Below are positions 27,735-39,517 of a DNA stretch of 64,000 nt, in pieces. Numbering within the stretch: the first letter of the stretch is position 1; each line of letters begins with the position of its first letter. Source of the DNA: Noviherbaspirillum saxi (GTDB lineage: Bacteria > Pseudomonadota > Gammaproteobacteria > Burkholderiales > Burkholderiaceae_D); the NCBI RefSeq assembly GCF_003591035.1, contig NZ_QYUO01000001.1:620001-684000 (forward strand). Reading direction: 5' to 3'. Made by a program: the position numbers and the translations under genes. The notes beneath the pieces were generated by a model. It was not told the origin of the DNA and did no database searches. It saw nothing but the letters and a program-made list of their open reading frames with translations.

Positions 27735-28392
27735 TCCGGTGACGACCAGCCGCAAGGCCAAGCCGGCGCCGCGCCATTCCCATGCAGCGCGGCAGGTACG
27801 CATCATCGGCGGCCAATGGAAGCGCACGCCACTGGCGGTGCTGGATGCAGAAGGATTGCGCCCGACACCCGATCGGGTTCGGGAAACGGTGTTCAATTGG
27901 ATCAACCATTTGTTCGACGGAAATTGGGCGGCGGTGCGCTGCCTCGACCTGTTTGCCGGTACCGGCGCACTCGGTTTTGAAGCGGCAAGCCGTGGCGCCG
28001 CGGAGGTGTTGATGCTGGAAAGCGACGCGGCCGCGATACGCCAGCTCGATGCGACACGCGAAAAGCTGAAGGCGACGCAGGTAACGGTGCGGCGCGGCGA
28101 TGCATTAGCTGCGGCCCAGAGCTTGGTCAGACAGGGCGCGCGATTCCAGCTGATCTTTCTCGATCCGCCTTATCGCCAGGAGTGGCTGGTAAAAATACTA
28201 CCGTTGTGTCGGCAACTATTAGCCGATGGCGGCTTGGTATATGCTGAAGCTGAAACGCCGTTAAATGCAGCGTTTGACGATGATAACCCGCCCGAATGGC
28301 TGGCCGGCTGGACGGTGGTGCGGGCAGACAAGGCGGGCATGGTGTTTTACCACTTGCTGCAGCGCAAAAGCATGTCGGAAATTCAGGCATAA
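27724..28392 (+). CDS. rsmD: 16S rRNA (guanine966-N2)-methyltransferase RsmD
   Basis: 222 residues with RIIGGQWKRTPL at the N-terminus, RPTPDRVRETVFNW, SAM motif DLFAGTGALGFEAASRGA and catalytic IFLDPPY. Methylates G966 of 16S rRNA in the 30S subunit. The first 25 residues are a basic extension not part of the fold. Start lies inside the M16 gene. Confidence 0.95.
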   Translation: MGNSPVTTSRKAKPAPRHSHAARQVRIIGGQWKRTPLAVLDAEGLRPTPDRVRETVFNWINHLFDGNWAAVRCLDLFAGTGALGFEAASRGAAEVLMLESDAAAIRQLDATREKLKATQVTVRRGDALAAAQSLVRQGARFQLIFLDPPYRQEWLVKILPLCRQLLADGGLVYAEAETPLNAAFDDDNPPEWLAGWTVVRADKAGMVFYHLLQRKSMSEIQA

Positions 28393-28426
28393 TGCGCGTT
28401 CCGGAAATCGTTTCATCACTGGTTAG

Positions 28427-29257
<831 letters not shown>

Positions 29258-29286
29258 GGCCTCCTTGCCTTGTTGTCGTCTCGCCC

Positions 29287-30393
29287 TCAGGCTGCAACGG
29301 CTTTCGCCGCGATGACGCGATTGCGTCCTGCTTCCTTGGCCTGATAGAGTGCGTTGTCCGCCTGCGCGATCAGGCCCTTTGCGACAGACCCTACCGCATC
29401 TTCAGCTATCTGATGGTCGAGTGCCGCCACCCCCAGCGAGACGGTCACGTCGAGCGTTTGTCCGCTGATCAGCATCAGCGGATGTTCAGCGATCCCTAGC
29501 CGGATGCGTTCCGCTACATTCACCGCATCGGCCTGTTCGGTATCGATCAGCAGCACCACGAATTCCTCGCCGCCAAAGCGACCCAGCGCGTCGCTCGATC
29601 GCAACTCCGCCTTGATGCGCGCGGCGACACCGCGCAACACTTCATCGCCGGCCTGATGACCGAGGCGGTCATTGATCTGCTTGAAATGGTCGATATCGAT
29701 ATACATGCAGGACAGCGCGTAGCCTTGCCGGAACGAGCGGCCGATTTCTTCGTGCAGCCGGCGTTCGATGTAACGGCGGTTGTTCACGCCTGTCAGCGGA
29801 TCGGTCAAGCCGATGTGCTTGAGGCGTTCGGTATTGATCACATTTTCAACACAGATCGCGACGATCGATGCCAGATGCTCAATGAAGTCGGTGCCAAGTG
29901 CCGGAGCGAAGCGCGCGCCATCCGCACTGCCCAGATTCATGCACCCGATCAGCTGGCCATGGCGTATCAGCGGGATGATTGCTACGCTGGCCGGCGGCGC
30001 AATCGGTTCGGGAAACACGCGGCCATGCAATTCTTCCGAATAGGCTCCCAACACCGGCCTCGACAGGCGGCCCGCCAGTTCGCCGAACTCGATTTCTTCC
30101 TGTACGAATAGCAGATGCGGCAGGGTGGCCAACTGAATGTTGAGGTCGACAAGGATGCGGCGGATATCGTAATCCGGATCGAGCAATGCCAGGGTGACGA
30201 CATCGAGCCCGGCCGACTGGGCGAAGGTGGTGAATACCGTATCAAGCAGTTCGCGCAGGCTGCCGGCCGAGATGAATTGCAGGTCGAAAGCCTGATGACG
30301 CAGCAGGATCTGCTGATTCTGCTGTGCCTGCTCCAGCAATTGCGTCAGTTGCTCGCGCAGCCGTCTGTTTTCCGCAACCAGATCGTGCGTCAT
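29287..30393 (-). CDS. DUF484/GAF-type sensor with GGDEF domain (diguanylate cyclase)
   Basis: 368 residues from the chosen ATG. A short coiled coil (VAENRRLREQLTQLLEQAQQ) leads into a GAF/DUF484-like sensor (about 45-195) and a C-terminal GGDEF domain with the active-site GGEEF and DxD-type metal site (YIDIDHFKQIND). Soluble, so probably senses a cytoplasmic signal and makes c-di-GMP. No RxxD inhibitory site was found directly before GGEEF. Starts at 30408, 30441 or further upstream are possible; 30393 has GGAG at fair spacing. Confidence 0.8.
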   Translation of the reverse strand: MTHDLVAENRRLREQLTQLLEQAQQNQQILLRHQAFDLQFISAGSLRELLDTVFTTFAQSAGLDVVTLALLDPDYDIRRILVDLNIQLATLPHLLFVQEEIEFGELAGRLSRPVLGAYSEELHGRVFPEPIAPPASVAIIPLIRHGQLIGCMNLGSADGARFAPALGTDFIEHLASIVAICVENVINTERLKHIGLTDPLTGVNNRRYIERRLHEEIGRSFRQGYALSCMYIDIDHFKQINDRLGHQAGDEVLRGVAARIKAELRSSDALGRFGGEEFVVLLIDTEQADAVNVAERIRLGIAEHPLMLISGQTLDVTVSLGVAALDHQIAEDAVGSVAKGLIAQADNALYQAKEAGRNRVIAAKAVAA

Positions 30394-30553
30394 CGCCGAA
30401 AGCTCCATGTCATGTGATGGGGCATGATGGTGTGCACACATCAGCGATTCAGCGGCTGCGCCGGCAGATGCATGCGGAATCAATAGGAAAAGATTCCAGA
30501 TACTACCGCGTGGGCCGCATGCCCACAAGGCGCCTGCGTTACAGGACGCCTGC

Positions 30554-31405
30554 TCAAAATGAGATGATGACGTCGACTTCCTGGCCGACACGCAGCAACT
30601 GGCCTTCGCCTTCGAGCATGATGGCATTCATGCCAAACGTGATGCCGCCATTGACCTTGGGGTTGGCGCGATAGGTTTGCAAAATTTCAAGCGGATCGGG
30701 GCCGAATTCGCCGGTGGCTTGATCCACCGATGGCATTGGACAGCGCGGGCAGGGTTTGACGGGCTTGAGCAGCGCGCTACCGATCTTGAACGACTCGACG
30801 ACATCCTCTTCGAACGCTTCAATCCCGTTGATGACGATATTCGGACGGAACCGGTTCATCGGCAAGGCCTGTCGACCTTGCGATTGCAATTTGTCGTTGA
30901 GGTCGACTAGTGATGCTTCCGATATCACCAGCATCGGATAGCCGTCGGAAAACAGGGTAGGGGCTTCAATCCCCTTGGTCCATTCGGTGTTGGCCGTGCG
31001 TTTTGCTTCGGCATGAAAACGCACCAGGCGGCATGGCACGCCGAGATATTTGGAGAACCAGGTCGCTGTCGTTTCGTCGCAATCGTAGGCACGCACCGTA
31101 TCGTCCCAAACCTTCACGTCCAGCGTGATTTCTTCGGATGGGTCCGGCAAGCCGAGCGGGACTTCCAGCCGGAGCATGCCGGGCGCACGCAATTCCAGCG
31201 TGTCGGCCTTGATGCGCGGCGTGATCAACGCCATCTTCGGATACTCGCGCTGCGTCATGAACTGTCCGGCCGCATCGACCACCATCCATTCGCGGTCGTA
31301 GATATGGTCCGACATCAATCCGGCTGCTGTCAGCGTGGCTTCGCGCAGCGAGATGCCGGCGCAGGACTTGATCGGGTACAGGTTGAGTTCGGTCAGGATG
31401 GGCAT
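30554..31405 (-). CDS. MOSC-domain protein (YcbX-like)
   Basis: 283 residues: an N-terminal MOSC beta-barrel domain (IYPIKS-like start, LNLYPIKSCAGISL) and a C-terminal MOSC domain with the conserved Cys region KPCPRCPMPSVDQATG. These proteins bind molybdenum cofactor and reduce N-hydroxylated compounds in E. coli YcbX. The ferredoxin partner domain of YcbX is absent here, so it would need a separate reductase. Confidence 0.88.
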   Translation of the reverse strand: MPILTELNLYPIKSCAGISLREATLTAAGLMSDHIYDREWMVVDAAGQFMTQREYPKMALITPRIKADTLELRAPGMLRLEVPLGLPDPSEEITLDVKVWDDTVRAYDCDETTATWFSKYLGVPCRLVRFHAEAKRTANTEWTKGIEAPTLFSDGYPMLVISEASLVDLNDKLQSQGRQALPMNRFRPNIVINGIEAFEEDVVESFKIGSALLKPVKPCPRCPMPSVDQATGEFGPDPLEILQTYRANPKVNGGITFGMNAIMLEGEGQLLRVGQEVDVIISF

Positions 31406-31689
31406 GGGAGTGTCGTTATGTTGCCAGAGGTTGCAAGTCAGGATAGATATAACTTGTCGATGATTGCTATTGTATCCGTTGTCCTCGATCAGGATTTTGG
31501 CCTATTGTTTCGATTGCCCGGAAAGCTACCTGTATTTGCTCCCTGTCACGGCCGCTTTGGTTCGGGATGCATCAAGCAAACGGCCCGGTAGAATAGACGT
31601 TCCCTTTGGAGCCGCTCCTCCATTTCATTGAAAAACTCCCGCTGTTCGGCAAGAAATCCGACTGTAATTGAAGACCACGGAACATACCA
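31406..31689. other. Divergent intergenic region, MOSC / J-domain genes
   Basis: 284 bp between two divergent starts. No gene, RNA or strong hairpin was recognised; promoters for both genes are expected here but no confident box was found. Confidence 0.4.
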
Positions 31690-32820
31690 ATGCTCAAGCC
31701 GCAACTTGCTCCCGTCCAGATTGCCGGGAGCGACAATTCGCTGTCGAAAGCTCAAAAGACTTTCAACAGTCAGATACTGCAAATCGAAAAACTTCGCACC
31801 CGGCTTGCCGCCTGGGATACGGCATCCACGGCCTACCAGGAAAAATACACGCGCGAACTGGTGCCTCTGCTGGACGCCACAACGAAATTGCAGATCAAAC
31901 TGATATACGCTCTCGATCATGCCGCAGAGCAAAAGGGCCTTACCCGTGCCGAGCGGAACATGTTGCAGAAACTGATCGTCGGTCTGGCCGAAGAGGTACT
32001 CGCAGAACGCGATGACCCCGAGCTGACGGCGATCCACGACAAGTACAGCGGCCCGGATGACGTCGGCGATGAAGCCACCGAAGCTGCCGCATTACAGGTC
32101 ATGAAGGGAATGCTCGAAGACATGTTCGGTGTCGACCTGGGGGACGATACCAGACTCGATTCGCCGGAAGAGATCGTGCAGCGAATGCAGGCGCAATTTG
32201 AGGAACAGCAGGCCGGTTACGAAGCCAAAAGACAGGCAGAGGAAGAACGGCGCGCCAAGCGAAAGAAAACGGCTAAGCAACTGGAGAAGGAAGCGCAGGC
32301 CGAAGAAGATGCCAGAAAAATCAACCAGTCGATCCGCGAGATTTATCGCAAGCTCGCCAGTGCCCTGCACCCGGACCGCGAAACCGATCCTGAAGAACGT
32401 CTTCGCAAGACCGCACTGATGCAACGTATCAACCAAGCCTATGACAAGCAGAATCTGTTGCAGCTACTGGAACTGCAGCTTGAACTGGAACATATCGACC
32501 GCAATGTCATCAGCAGGCTCGATGAAGAGCGCCTGCGGCATTACAACGCTATCCTGAAGAAACAGGTCGCCGAACTCAAGCAGGAATTGATGCGCGTTGA
32601 ATCTGCGTTTTGCGCTCAATTCCATCTTTCTCCATTTGTCAGCATAAAGCCCGAAACCGTCATGCGCGACCTTGATTGCGACATCGCAAGCATCAAGCTG
32701 GGCAATCGCGAAATCGAGCAGGACTTGCAGGCGCTGGAGAGTGCGAAAGGTATCAAGGCTTGGCTGAAGAAGCTGCGTCGCCGGCCTGTCGCCGATGACT
32801 TCTATGACCTCCCTTTCTGA
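31690..32820 (+). CDS. J-domain (DnaJ-like) coiled-coil protein
   Basis: 376 residues. The middle has a J-domain-like segment (about residues 215-260): basic helix II SIREIYRKLASA, the HPD motif (ALHPDRE) and helix III (LMQRINQAYD). It is flanked by a highly charged Glu/Lys/Ala coiled coil (about 165-210) and a helical C-terminus. There is no Gly/Phe or zinc domain, so it is a specialised Hsp70 co-chaperone (type III-like), client unknown. It converges with jetD (stops 14 bp apart). Confidence 0.75.
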   Translation: MLKPQLAPVQIAGSDNSLSKAQKTFNSQILQIEKLRTRLAAWDTASTAYQEKYTRELVPLLDATTKLQIKLIYALDHAAEQKGLTRAERNMLQKLIVGLAEEVLAERDDPELTAIHDKYSGPDDVGDEATEAAALQVMKGMLEDMFGVDLGDDTRLDSPEEIVQRMQAQFEEQQAGYEAKRQAEEERRAKRKKTAKQLEKEAQAEEDARKINQSIREIYRKLASALHPDRETDPEERLRKTALMQRINQAYDKQNLLQLLELQLELEHIDRNVISRLDEERLRHYNAILKKQVAELKQELMRVESAFCAQFHLSPFVSIKPETVMRDLDCDIASIKLGNREIEQDLQALESAKGIKAWLKKLRRRPVADDFYDLPF

Positions 32821-32834
32821 CCAGGATGACGCTT

Positions 32835-34034
32835 CTATCCTTGCCATAGTCCGGCCAGCGCTTCTTCAATCCAGCCAAACCGGAGCCTCTCCTGTTCGAG
32901 CCGTATGTGCCGGCCCAGGCGGTTGTCGCGCAAGTCGTCGAACAGCATGCGTTCTACATCGTCGAGACGGGGCAGGTCGCGCAGGGTCGGCTGGGGTTCG
33001 ATTATCCATTGCTGCCGGTGAGCGAGCAGGGTGTCGCGATCCATCAGGAAGGAGCGGACATGCGGAAACAGCATGCGTAACTGGTCAAGAATCGCAAAGC
33101 CATGCGTGTCGATGTCGCCCCAATAGTAAATGGCGCGCCGATGAAGCCACGCGGCTTCGGCAAGCATGTCGAAGCCATAGCCGGCACCGAAGATCACCAG
33201 GCTGTCGGCCATCGGCGGAAAAGCCAGAAAATTGATTTCGTTTTCGGTGATGAATATCCGTGACGCATCGGGATCGAGGCGGGCGAAGGTATCGTGCGTA
33301 ACCGTGAAATCCTGCTCGGAACCGGTCGCGAGCAGCGCGCGCTGCGGGTCGAGCAGCCGAAAGCGCAGGCGCACCGGCTTGTCGCGGAAGCCATAGCGGC
33401 GCGCAAAGTTTGCCGCGCCGTTGACGGAAGTGTCGATCGCTTCCGCAGGCAAGGCGAGATCCAGCATTTCCGACAGGCTGGCGCGATACGCTTCGATGAA
33501 CTTGCTGTGCATGCCGGGAAGATCGACCTGCCGCAGATAGATGCCGGGGCGCGGATTGGCTTGCAGCCAGCCGACGATATCGAGCAGGCGCGGCCAGTCT
33601 CCAGCCAGTTCCAGTGCGCGCAGCGGGCGTTTTTTCAGCCAGGGCAGCAGGGCAGGCTGATTTGCGCCGGTTAGTGCTGCAAGAGCGCGGAATTGTTCGG
33701 CTTCACGCCGCATTCCTATGAGTGCCAGCGCATCGTCGAGGGTGTCGATCCAGGCCTCATGGGGTAAGGCATTGGTGCCGATGACACGATGCCTGACTTC
33801 GCGCTGCACCAGGCGATATCCGGGACGCGCGCCGTGCTTTGCGCCGTGCTGCAAATCCGCGATCCAGATGCGCACCGCATCGAAGTGTTCCGACAGCTCT
33901 GCCGAACCGGGATACTTGAGTATCAGTCGCAACGGGAACAATCCCTCGTCGTCGATCAGGCAAGCCAGCAATTGGCCTTTGTCCCAGAGTTTTTTTACCT
34001 GGGCGCGCAGGTCGGCAGGCGTGGTCCAGCTCAT
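32835..34034 (-). CDS. jetD: Wadjet nuclease subunit JetD (DUF3322-DUF2220)
   Basis: 399 residues. The N-terminal half is the DUF3322 type (begins [22 protein letters not shown]), and the C-terminal half is the DUF2220 Toprim domain related to topoisomerase [15 protein letters not shown] supplies the Glu and [14 protein letters not shown] the DxD metal site (about residues 290-310). In Wadjet, JetD is the endonuclease that cleaves small circular DNA after loop extrusion by JetABC. Its ATG overlaps the jetC stop (ATGA); it is the last gene of the operon. Confidence 0.93.
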   Translation of the reverse strand: MSWTTPADLRAQVKKLWDKGQLLACLIDDEGLFPLRLILKYPGSAELSEHFDAVRIWIADLQHGAKHGARPGYRLVQREVRHRVIGTNALPHEAWIDTLDDALALIGMRREAEQFRALAALTGANQPALLPWLKKRPLRALELAGDWPRLLDIVGWLQANPRPGIYLRQVDLPGMHSKFIEAYRASLSEMLDLALPAEAIDTSVNGAANFARRYGFRDKPVRLRFRLLDPQRALLATGSEQDFTVTHDTFARLDPDASRIFITENEINFLAFPPMADSLVIFGAGYGFDMLAEAAWLHRRAIYYWGDIDTHGFAILDQLRMLFPHVRSFLMDRDTLLAHRQQWIIEPQPTLRDLPRLDDVERMLFDDLRDNRLGRHIRLEQERLRFGWIEEALAGLWQG

Positions 34035-37000
34035 GCGCGGCGCGCCGCTTTCTCGGCGAGATATTCGGTGATGCTGAGATTGCGCAGCTTCGATGCGCGG
34101 CCTTCGTCGTTGTGCACGAAGCCGACGCTGGAGACAAAGGGTTCGATGATATGGATCTTCTGCAACGGCGTGACGATCAGCAATTGCAGGTTCAACTGCT
34201 GGAACAGTTTCAAGCCGTATTGCGCCGATTCGTCCGAACCGCGTCCGAATGCTTCATCGATCACCACGAAACGGAAGGTACGCGAGCGCGCTGCACCCCA
34301 TTCCAGGCCAAATTGATAGGCCAGGCTCGCCGCCAGAATGGTGTAGGCGAGCTTTTCCTTCTGGCCCCCGGACTTGCCTCCGGAATCCGAATAGTGTTCG
34401 TGCTCGGCACCATCCTCGCGCCAGCGTTCCGACGCCGCAAAGCTGAACCAGTTGCGTACATCGGTCACCTTGACCGCCCAGCGCTTGTCCATCTCGGCCT
34501 GTCCCTCGCGTCCGCGGAAGCGTTCGATGATCTGCCTGACTTGCAGGAACTTGGCTTCCGAATATTGCGCATCGTCCGAACCGGTCAGGCTACCTTCGGT
34601 GCAGGCGCGCAGTTCGCTTTGGAAATCGCGGATATCGGCATCCTGAGAGATTTGCGCTTCCAGCACGATGTAGCGTCCCGGGTTGTAATCGATCTGGTTG
34701 AGCGATTCGTTGATCGTGGCAATGCGCGTCTTGATGGTTTCGCGTTCGCGGTTCAGCTGCGACTGGAAGTTGGCGACTTCGCGAATGGTGTTTTCGTTGA
34801 GCAGTTCCTTGAAGCGCGCCTCGAAGCGGGGTAGATCGTCGCCACGCAGCGTTTGCAGCATGGCGCGATATTCGAAGCCGGCGTCGATGCTCACATCCAC
34901 TTCTTGCGTATCGAGCGGGTATGCCAGGCAATACGCGCGCATGGCATCGATGATCCGGTCGCGCAATCGTTCCAGTTTTTTGCTTTCGGCATCGATCCTG
35001 GCCTGCAGCCACTGGCGCATGTCCTGTTCCCGGTTGGTGCAGGATTCCACGCTTAGGTGATGTTCGCCCAGCGCTTCTTCGCGCATCTTCTCCAACGCAT
35101 CGAAGCTGGTGGCATGGAGGGCATTGGCCGGGTCGTCGAGCAATGCCCGGGTTTCTTCTTGCAGGGTGGTGGCATTTTCCTGCCGGTTTGTGACACTGCC
35201 GAGTTCCTGGTTTTTGGTACGCAGCGCCAGCGCATTCTCCGCCAGCGCTTTCTGTACCGCTTCCAGACGCTGGGCCAGTTCCTTGAGCAGATCCGAGGCG
35301 GATTCCAATTGCTTTTTTTCGTCCATCAGCCGGGCTACTTCGAGCGCCAGCGGCTGCCAATCGAGTTCCCGGAAATCGGGATATTCGTCGAGCTTGGACA
35401 ACGTCTGCTTGCGCGTATTCAGCAGCTGCATTTCACCTTGCAGTGCGCCTATCCGGCTGCCGGTTTCGCCTAGCCGGTTTTCGAGTTGCCGCGCCTTCGC
35501 TTCCAGCGCGGCGACCTTGGCAGCGTTGGTCCAGCCGAGCACATAGCGGCCGCGGTCGGCGATAAGGTGCCGGTCGTCCTTCTCATGCCGCTCGCCGGGA
35601 GCCTTGATCTGGCCGGCACGGGTGATGGCGCGCGGTTCGCGATGGAATTGCTCTTGCGTTGCGCAGCAGGCGACATCGAAGCGATGCGCGATTTCTCGCT
35701 CCAGCCAGTCGTAGAACGGGGAATCGGGCTTGATCGCCAGTTTGCGCGCCAGTGAATCCCGGTGCAACGCCGGCAAATCCTTGCGGCCGGCAGGACGCAC
35801 CCGAAAGTAGACCAGGCGTCCCTTCAGATGCGTACGGTCGACCCATGCGGCGACCTTCGTGTAATGCGCATCGGGTACCAGCAGGGCCAGACCGAAGCCG
35901 CGCAGCAGGCGCTCGGCCGCGCCTTCCCAGTCGCGCTCGTCATCGCGCACCTGCAGCAGTTCGCCGGCAAACGGCATGTCGCTTTCGGACAGATCGAGCG
36001 CGGCGCACAGCGCGGACCGCATCGCTATCTGTTCGACGGGGATGTTGCTGCGCCTGGCCTTGAGGCTGGCGATTTCCGCGGCAAGCGCTTCATGTTCCAG
36101 CTTGCCCTGGCGCAGCGTTACCGCTGATTCGGTCAATTCGTTCTGTAGTGCCGCACCATATTCCTGCGTCATGTCCGCCAGCGCCGCGAATTCCTGCCGT
36201 TGCGCGATGAAGGCGTCCGCATCCGGCGCAGGCGCCATCCCTAGCGCACGCACATACCCGGCATAACGTTCCGCTTTGCGCTGACGCTCCTGGCGCTGAA
36301 AATCCCTGGCGTCGATCTCGGCGGCCAGCCGTTCGATACGGTCGCCGCCATTCTCGGCGATGCTGCGCCGGAGCTCTCGTTCCTCGTTCTGCAATGCGGT
36401 GCTGCGCTCGTCCAGGCGCTGCACATGTGCATTCAACCTGACCCATTCTTCGTCGAGCGAGGCAAGGCGTTTTTCCAGCAGGGCCATTTTCAGGCCGGCA
36501 AACCAGGTTTTGAGCGCGTCGCGGCAAATCCGCAATGCTTCGATCGCCGTCGTGCGTTCGGTATGCTGTTCGCAATCGGCGACCAGCGGCGTCAGCAGCG
36601 CCACCTGGCGCTTGGCTTTCAGCACGGCTTCATGGGCGCGGTTGAGATCGTCGAAATGCGCAATCAGCGCCGCCATGCGCGGAGCGACATCGAAGGGTTC
36701 CAGCATGTGATTGCGCACGAAGTCGGTCAGATTGCCCACGGACTTCATCGACACGGTTTGATGGAACAACTCGAGCGCCTGTTCATTGTCGATGCCGAAA
36801 CGGCGCTTGAACCAGGCGCCATACGGTGGAAAGCTGTCGAAGGTTTCCGCGCCCGTACTTCTGAGACGCTTGCGCAAGGCGCCGATATCGGAACCGAAAT
36901 GGGCGAAATCGGTGGCGATGGCCAACGCCTTTTCGGCGCCGACAAAGAAACGCGCCGGCTGCCCCTGCAGGTCCTTCATCCAGAATACCTGCGCCAGCGT

Positions 37001-37399
37001 CACGGTCTGGTCGTAGCCGGCATTGTGAAACACGCCGAGTATCACCGAATAATTGTTATGGTCGCGCAAGGCGACCGGCTTAGCGGTGCCGCTGTTTTCA
37101 TTGCGTTCGGACTTGTAATGCCCGAGCACGTAGGAGCGCAACGTGCGTTCGCGCGCATCGGCGCCGGCAGCCTTGTTGTAGGCAATCCGATGTGCCGGTA
37201 CCAGCAGCGTGGTCACGGCATCGACCAGCGTCGACTTGCCCGAGCCTATGTCGCCGGTGAGCAGGGCGTTATGGCCGTCCGCATGCAGTGTCCACACCCG
37301 GCCGTCGAAGGTGCCCCAGTTGAATACCTCCAGCCTGTGCAGGCGAAATCCGGAAAGACTGTCGTCGGCGAAAAAATCCAGTTCCAGCGGCTTATTCAT
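34031..37399 (-). CDS. jetC: Wadjet SMC-type ATPase JetC (MukB-like)
   Basis: 1122 residues. N-terminal ATPase half with Walker [11 protein letters not shown] (about 48-57), long coiled coils (about 290-440 and 640-860) around a hinge-like centre, and a C-terminal half with the ABC signature region [14 protein letters not shown] and Walker [15 protein letters not shown]. This is the motor of the Wadjet condensin, which extrudes plasmid DNA. ATG 37399 overlaps the jetB stop; the upstream open frame is unlike the family. Confidence 0.95.
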   Translation of the reverse strand: MNKPLELDFFADDSLSGFRLHRLEVFNWGTFDGRVWTLHADGHNALLTGDIGSGKSTLVDAVTTLLVPAHRIAYNKAAGADARERTLRSYVLGHYKSERNENSGTAKPVALRDHNNYSVILGVFHNAGYDQTVTLAQVFWMKDLQGQPARFFVGAEKALAIATDFAHFGSDIGALRKRLRSTGAETFDSFPPYGAWFKRRFGIDNEQALELFHQTVSMKSVGNLTDFVRNHMLEPFDVAPRMAALIAHFDDLNRAHEAVLKAKRQVALLTPLVADCEQHTERTTAIEALRICRDALKTWFAGLKMALLEKRLASLDEEWVRLNAHVQRLDERSTALQNEERELRRSIAENGGDRIERLAAEIDARDFQRQERQRKAERYAGYVRALGMAPAPDADAFIAQRQEFAALADMTQEYGAALQNELTESAVTLRQGKLEHEALAAEIASLKARRSNIPVEQIAMRSALCAALDLSESDMPFAGELLQVRDDERDWEGAAERLLRGFGLALLVPDAHYTKVAAWVDRTHLKGRLVYFRVRPAGRKDLPALHRDSLARKLAIKPDSPFYDWLEREIAHRFDVACCATQEQFHREPRAITRAGQIKAPGERHEKDDRHLIADRGRYVLGWTNAAKVAALEAKARQLENRLGETGSRIGALQGEMQLLNTRKQTLSKLDEYPDFRELDWQPLALEVARLMDEKKQLESASDLLKELAQRLEAVQKALAENALALRTKNQELGSVTNRQENATTLQEETRALLDDPANALHATSFDALEKMREEALGEHHLSVESCTNREQDMRQWLQARIDAESKKLERLRDRIIDAMRAYCLAYPLDTQEVDVSIDAGFEYRAMLQTLRGDDLPRFEARFKELLNENTIREVANFQSQLNRERETIKTRIATINESLNQIDYNPGRYIVLEAQISQDADIRDFQSELRACTEGSLTGSDDAQYSEAKFLQVRQIIERFRGREGQAEMDKRWAVKVTDVRNWFSFAASERWREDGAEHEHYSDSGGKSGGQKEKLAYTILAASLAYQFGLEWGAARSRTFRFVVIDEAFGRGSDESAQYGLKLFQQLNLQLLIVTPLQKIHIIEPFVSSVGFVHNDEGRASKLRNLSITEYLAEKAARRA

Positions 37400-38018
37400 C
37401 GCGCTGGCCTCTCTGCGCCAAGGCACGATAGGCTGACAGGCGTGCATCGAACTCGGACAGCCATTGCGCATCGACGAATGCCTTGAGGATGCGCCGCACT
37501 TCGAAGCTCGCTTCCGGAGTCGCGCTTGTTTTCAGGCGCCGTATGAAACCCAGTTCCGCGACCTTGTTCAGATGCGTATCGACCTGATCGATCAGCTTGG
37601 CTTCATTGCTGCTTTCGGGAAGGAAGACGCGGATCATGTCGACCACGTCGTCGCGCGACAGCACCAGTCTGGTATCGCCGCCGCCCGCATCGAATTCGGC
37701 CAGCTTCTTGCGCAGCAATGCCATCAGCAGGCTGACCGGAAACGACAGCGGTCGCCGGGCCACCAGCCGGGGCAGCTTTGCTGTTCCTTCTTCTTCATCC
37801 CCGGTGCGCGAACGCACGAAGGCATAGCCTTCGGCTTCGTCCAGCGTCAGTTCCAGCCCAAGCACGGCGATATAGTCGCGCACCCGGGCCTGCAGCTTGA
37901 GCAGCGCATTCCAGACCGCAGCATCGCTCTCCTGGTAAATCACGCCCTTGAGCAGCGGCACTACGACAGCCGACAAGTCGTGGCCGGCGGCCGGTGATTC
38001 GATGTGAGGATCTTCCAT
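37392..38018 (-). CDS. jetB: Wadjet MukE-like subunit JetB (DUF4194)
   Basis: 208 residues, DUF4194: starts with an acidic segment, then [28 protein letters not shown]-like strand ([11 protein letters not shown]), [19 protein letters not shown] and a winged-helix C-terminus ([13 protein letters not shown]). Acts as the kite subunit joining JetC heads to JetA. Its ribosome site (GGAACAGGG) is formed by a tandem repeat upstream. Confidence 0.92.
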   Translation of the reverse strand: MEDPHIESPAAGHDLSAVVVPLLKGVIYQESDAAVWNALLKLQARVRDYIAVLGLELTLDEAEGYAFVRSRTGDEEEGTAKLPRLVARRPLSFPVSLLMALLRKKLAEFDAGGGDTRLVLSRDDVVDMIRVFLPESSNEAKLIDQVDTHLNKVAELGFIRRLKTSATPEASFEVRRILKAFVDAQWLSEFDARLSAYRALAQRGQRDE

Positions 38019-38058
38019 CCCTGTTCCTTTGATCCCTGTTCCTTTGATTCCTCTTTGA
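38019..38058 (-). repeat. 15-bp tandem repeat in the jetA-jetB spacer
   Basis: On the minus strand GGATCAAAGGAACAG-type units occur two full times plus shortened copies (GGAATCAAAGA) immediately before the jetB ATG. Each unit carries an AGGA/GGGA-like purine patch, so copy number could alter jetB translation. It is the only non-overlapping junction inside jetABCD. Confidence 0.65.
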
Positions 38059-38062
38059 TTCC

Positions 38063-39517
38063 TTATTTCACGAAGATCACGCGCGGCAGTTGCGCCTGCT
38101 TCATGCGCTCGCCGCTGCTCGTGCCACGGTCTTGCCAGACAATGGTGTCGCTTGTTTCTTCATCCACCAATGTCTTGAAATCCTCTCCCGTCAGCTGCAG
38201 GTAAGCAATCAGTTCCGCCAATCCCTGTTCCAGCGGACGCGCCTGGCACAGCTCGCGCAAACTGACCTGGCTGTGCTGCTGCAGCGAATGACGGACATGG
38301 CGCAATAATGCGGTCTTGTCGATCATCACCTGCGAAAACAGTGCGGCGGCATCGACATCGGTATCGCCCGCTGCCAGCGCGGCGTCGGCAATTAGCGGCT
38401 TGAGCGGCGGCGTGTAGAGCGGCCGCTCCATCGGCAATTCGACATCGACGGCGGTATCGGCGATTTCCATGATCGCACCGGCAGGCGGCATCTGTCGCAA
38501 GGCCAGCGCCTTGCTCTCGATGCCATGCAGGATATCCATGATGCGCCGGTTTTCCAGCCAGGCCTGATCGTCCAGGAAGCGGCGCATCTGCTGCGATAAC
38601 AGCGCGACCGTGCGCTGGGTGTGTTCGCCGGCTTCCAGCCAGTCGTAATGGATGCGCCGCAAGCGAGCGTCAGGCGTTAACTCGGCCACGGGCGGCAGCG
38701 CCAGCACCCGTTCCAGCAAGGCCGTCAATTCTTCTTGCCGGCGGTTGGACATCAAAAAGTCCCAGAACGCGCGAAAGCTTTTTCCCTGGTCCGAATCGGC
38801 AATCGCATCGCGCTCGCCCGTGATTTGCTCAAGCAATGCGCCTTTGCTTCCTTCCCAAAGCGTAATACGTTCGCGCACCCGCCGGTCCAGTCCGCGGAAG
38901 TTGTGTTCGACTTCGCGAAAATCAGCCAGCAGCTCGCGCGCCAGAGCGATGAACTGCTGAAAGCGATCCTTCAATGCGGCATCGTCCAGCAAGGAAATAT
39001 CACCCGCCAGAATGCGTGCCATCTCGTCATCGATTTCATCACGTCTTTTTTGCAGTTCCGCAATGCGGGTTTGCGGATCGGACTCGCTGCCTTCGCTCAT
39101 CTGCCTGAGCAGGTCGAACAGTGTCAGCAGTCGCGACTCGGTGCCGACGAAGGCGCGCGCGGTCAGTGTGTCCAACCAGGCAATCGCCTTTTCGGTGGCG
39201 GGAGTCAGGTCGAACTGCGGCTCATCCGAACCTTGCCGGTAGAACTTGCGCAGCCAGCCGCGTTCGTTGGCAGTCCAGTCATTCAGGTAGTCGAGCGCGG
39301 ACTTGGGAAAGGCATCCCGGCCCAGGCGTTCGCGCAGGCCGAACAATTCATCTTCCAGTGCTTCGGCCAGATCCGCCTGCGCGATTTCGCGCCTATTCGG
39401 CGCGATGAAGACGCGATGCAGGAAACTGGCCACCAGCGGCGCATGGTCGGAGCGCAGCAGACGCCAGGCAGGATGATTCTGGCGCAGCAATTCCAGGGTG
39501 GCGTAATCCAGATTCAT
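38063..39517 (-). CDS. jetA: Wadjet kleisin-like subunit JetA (DUF3375)
   Basis: 484 residues, DUF3375: conserved N-terminus (LDYATLELLRQNHPAWRLLRSDHAPLVASF), the SALDYLNDWTANERGWLRKFY region, then a coiled coil (RIAELQKRRDEIDDEMARI) and a helical C-terminus. MukF-like kleisin that bridges the SMC heads. The set JetA(DUF3375)-JetB(DUF4194)-JetC(SMC)-JetD(DUF3322/2220) defines type I Wadjet. The ATG overlaps the SWIM gene stop by 4 bp. Confidence 0.93.
   Translation of the reverse strand: MNLDYATLELLRQNHPAWRLLRSDHAPLVASFLHRVFIAPNRREIAQADLAEALEDELFGLRERLGRDAFPKSALDYLNDWTANERGWLRKFYRQGSDEPQFDLTPATEKAIAWLDTLTARAFVGTESRLLTLFDLLRQMSEGSESDPQTRIAELQKRRDEIDDEMARILAGDISLLDDAALKDRFQQFIALARELLADFREVEHNFRGLDRRVRERITLWEGSKGALLEQITGERDAIADSDQGKSFRAFWDFLMSNRRQEELTALLERVLALPPVAELTPDARLRRIHYDWLEAGEHTQRTVALLSQQMRRFLDDQAWLENRRIMDILHGIESKALALRQMPPAGAIMEIADTAVDVELPMERPLYTPPLKPLIADAALAAGDTDVDAAALFSQVMIDKTALLRHVRHSLQQHSQVSLRELCQARPLEQGLAELIAYLQLTGEDFKTLVDEETSDTIVWQDRGTSSGERMKQAQLPRVIFVK

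Noticed and set aside
36425..37486. 353-codon plus-strand frame within jetC
   Set aside because: Antisense of the JetC ATPase head; no start signal or recognisable domain.
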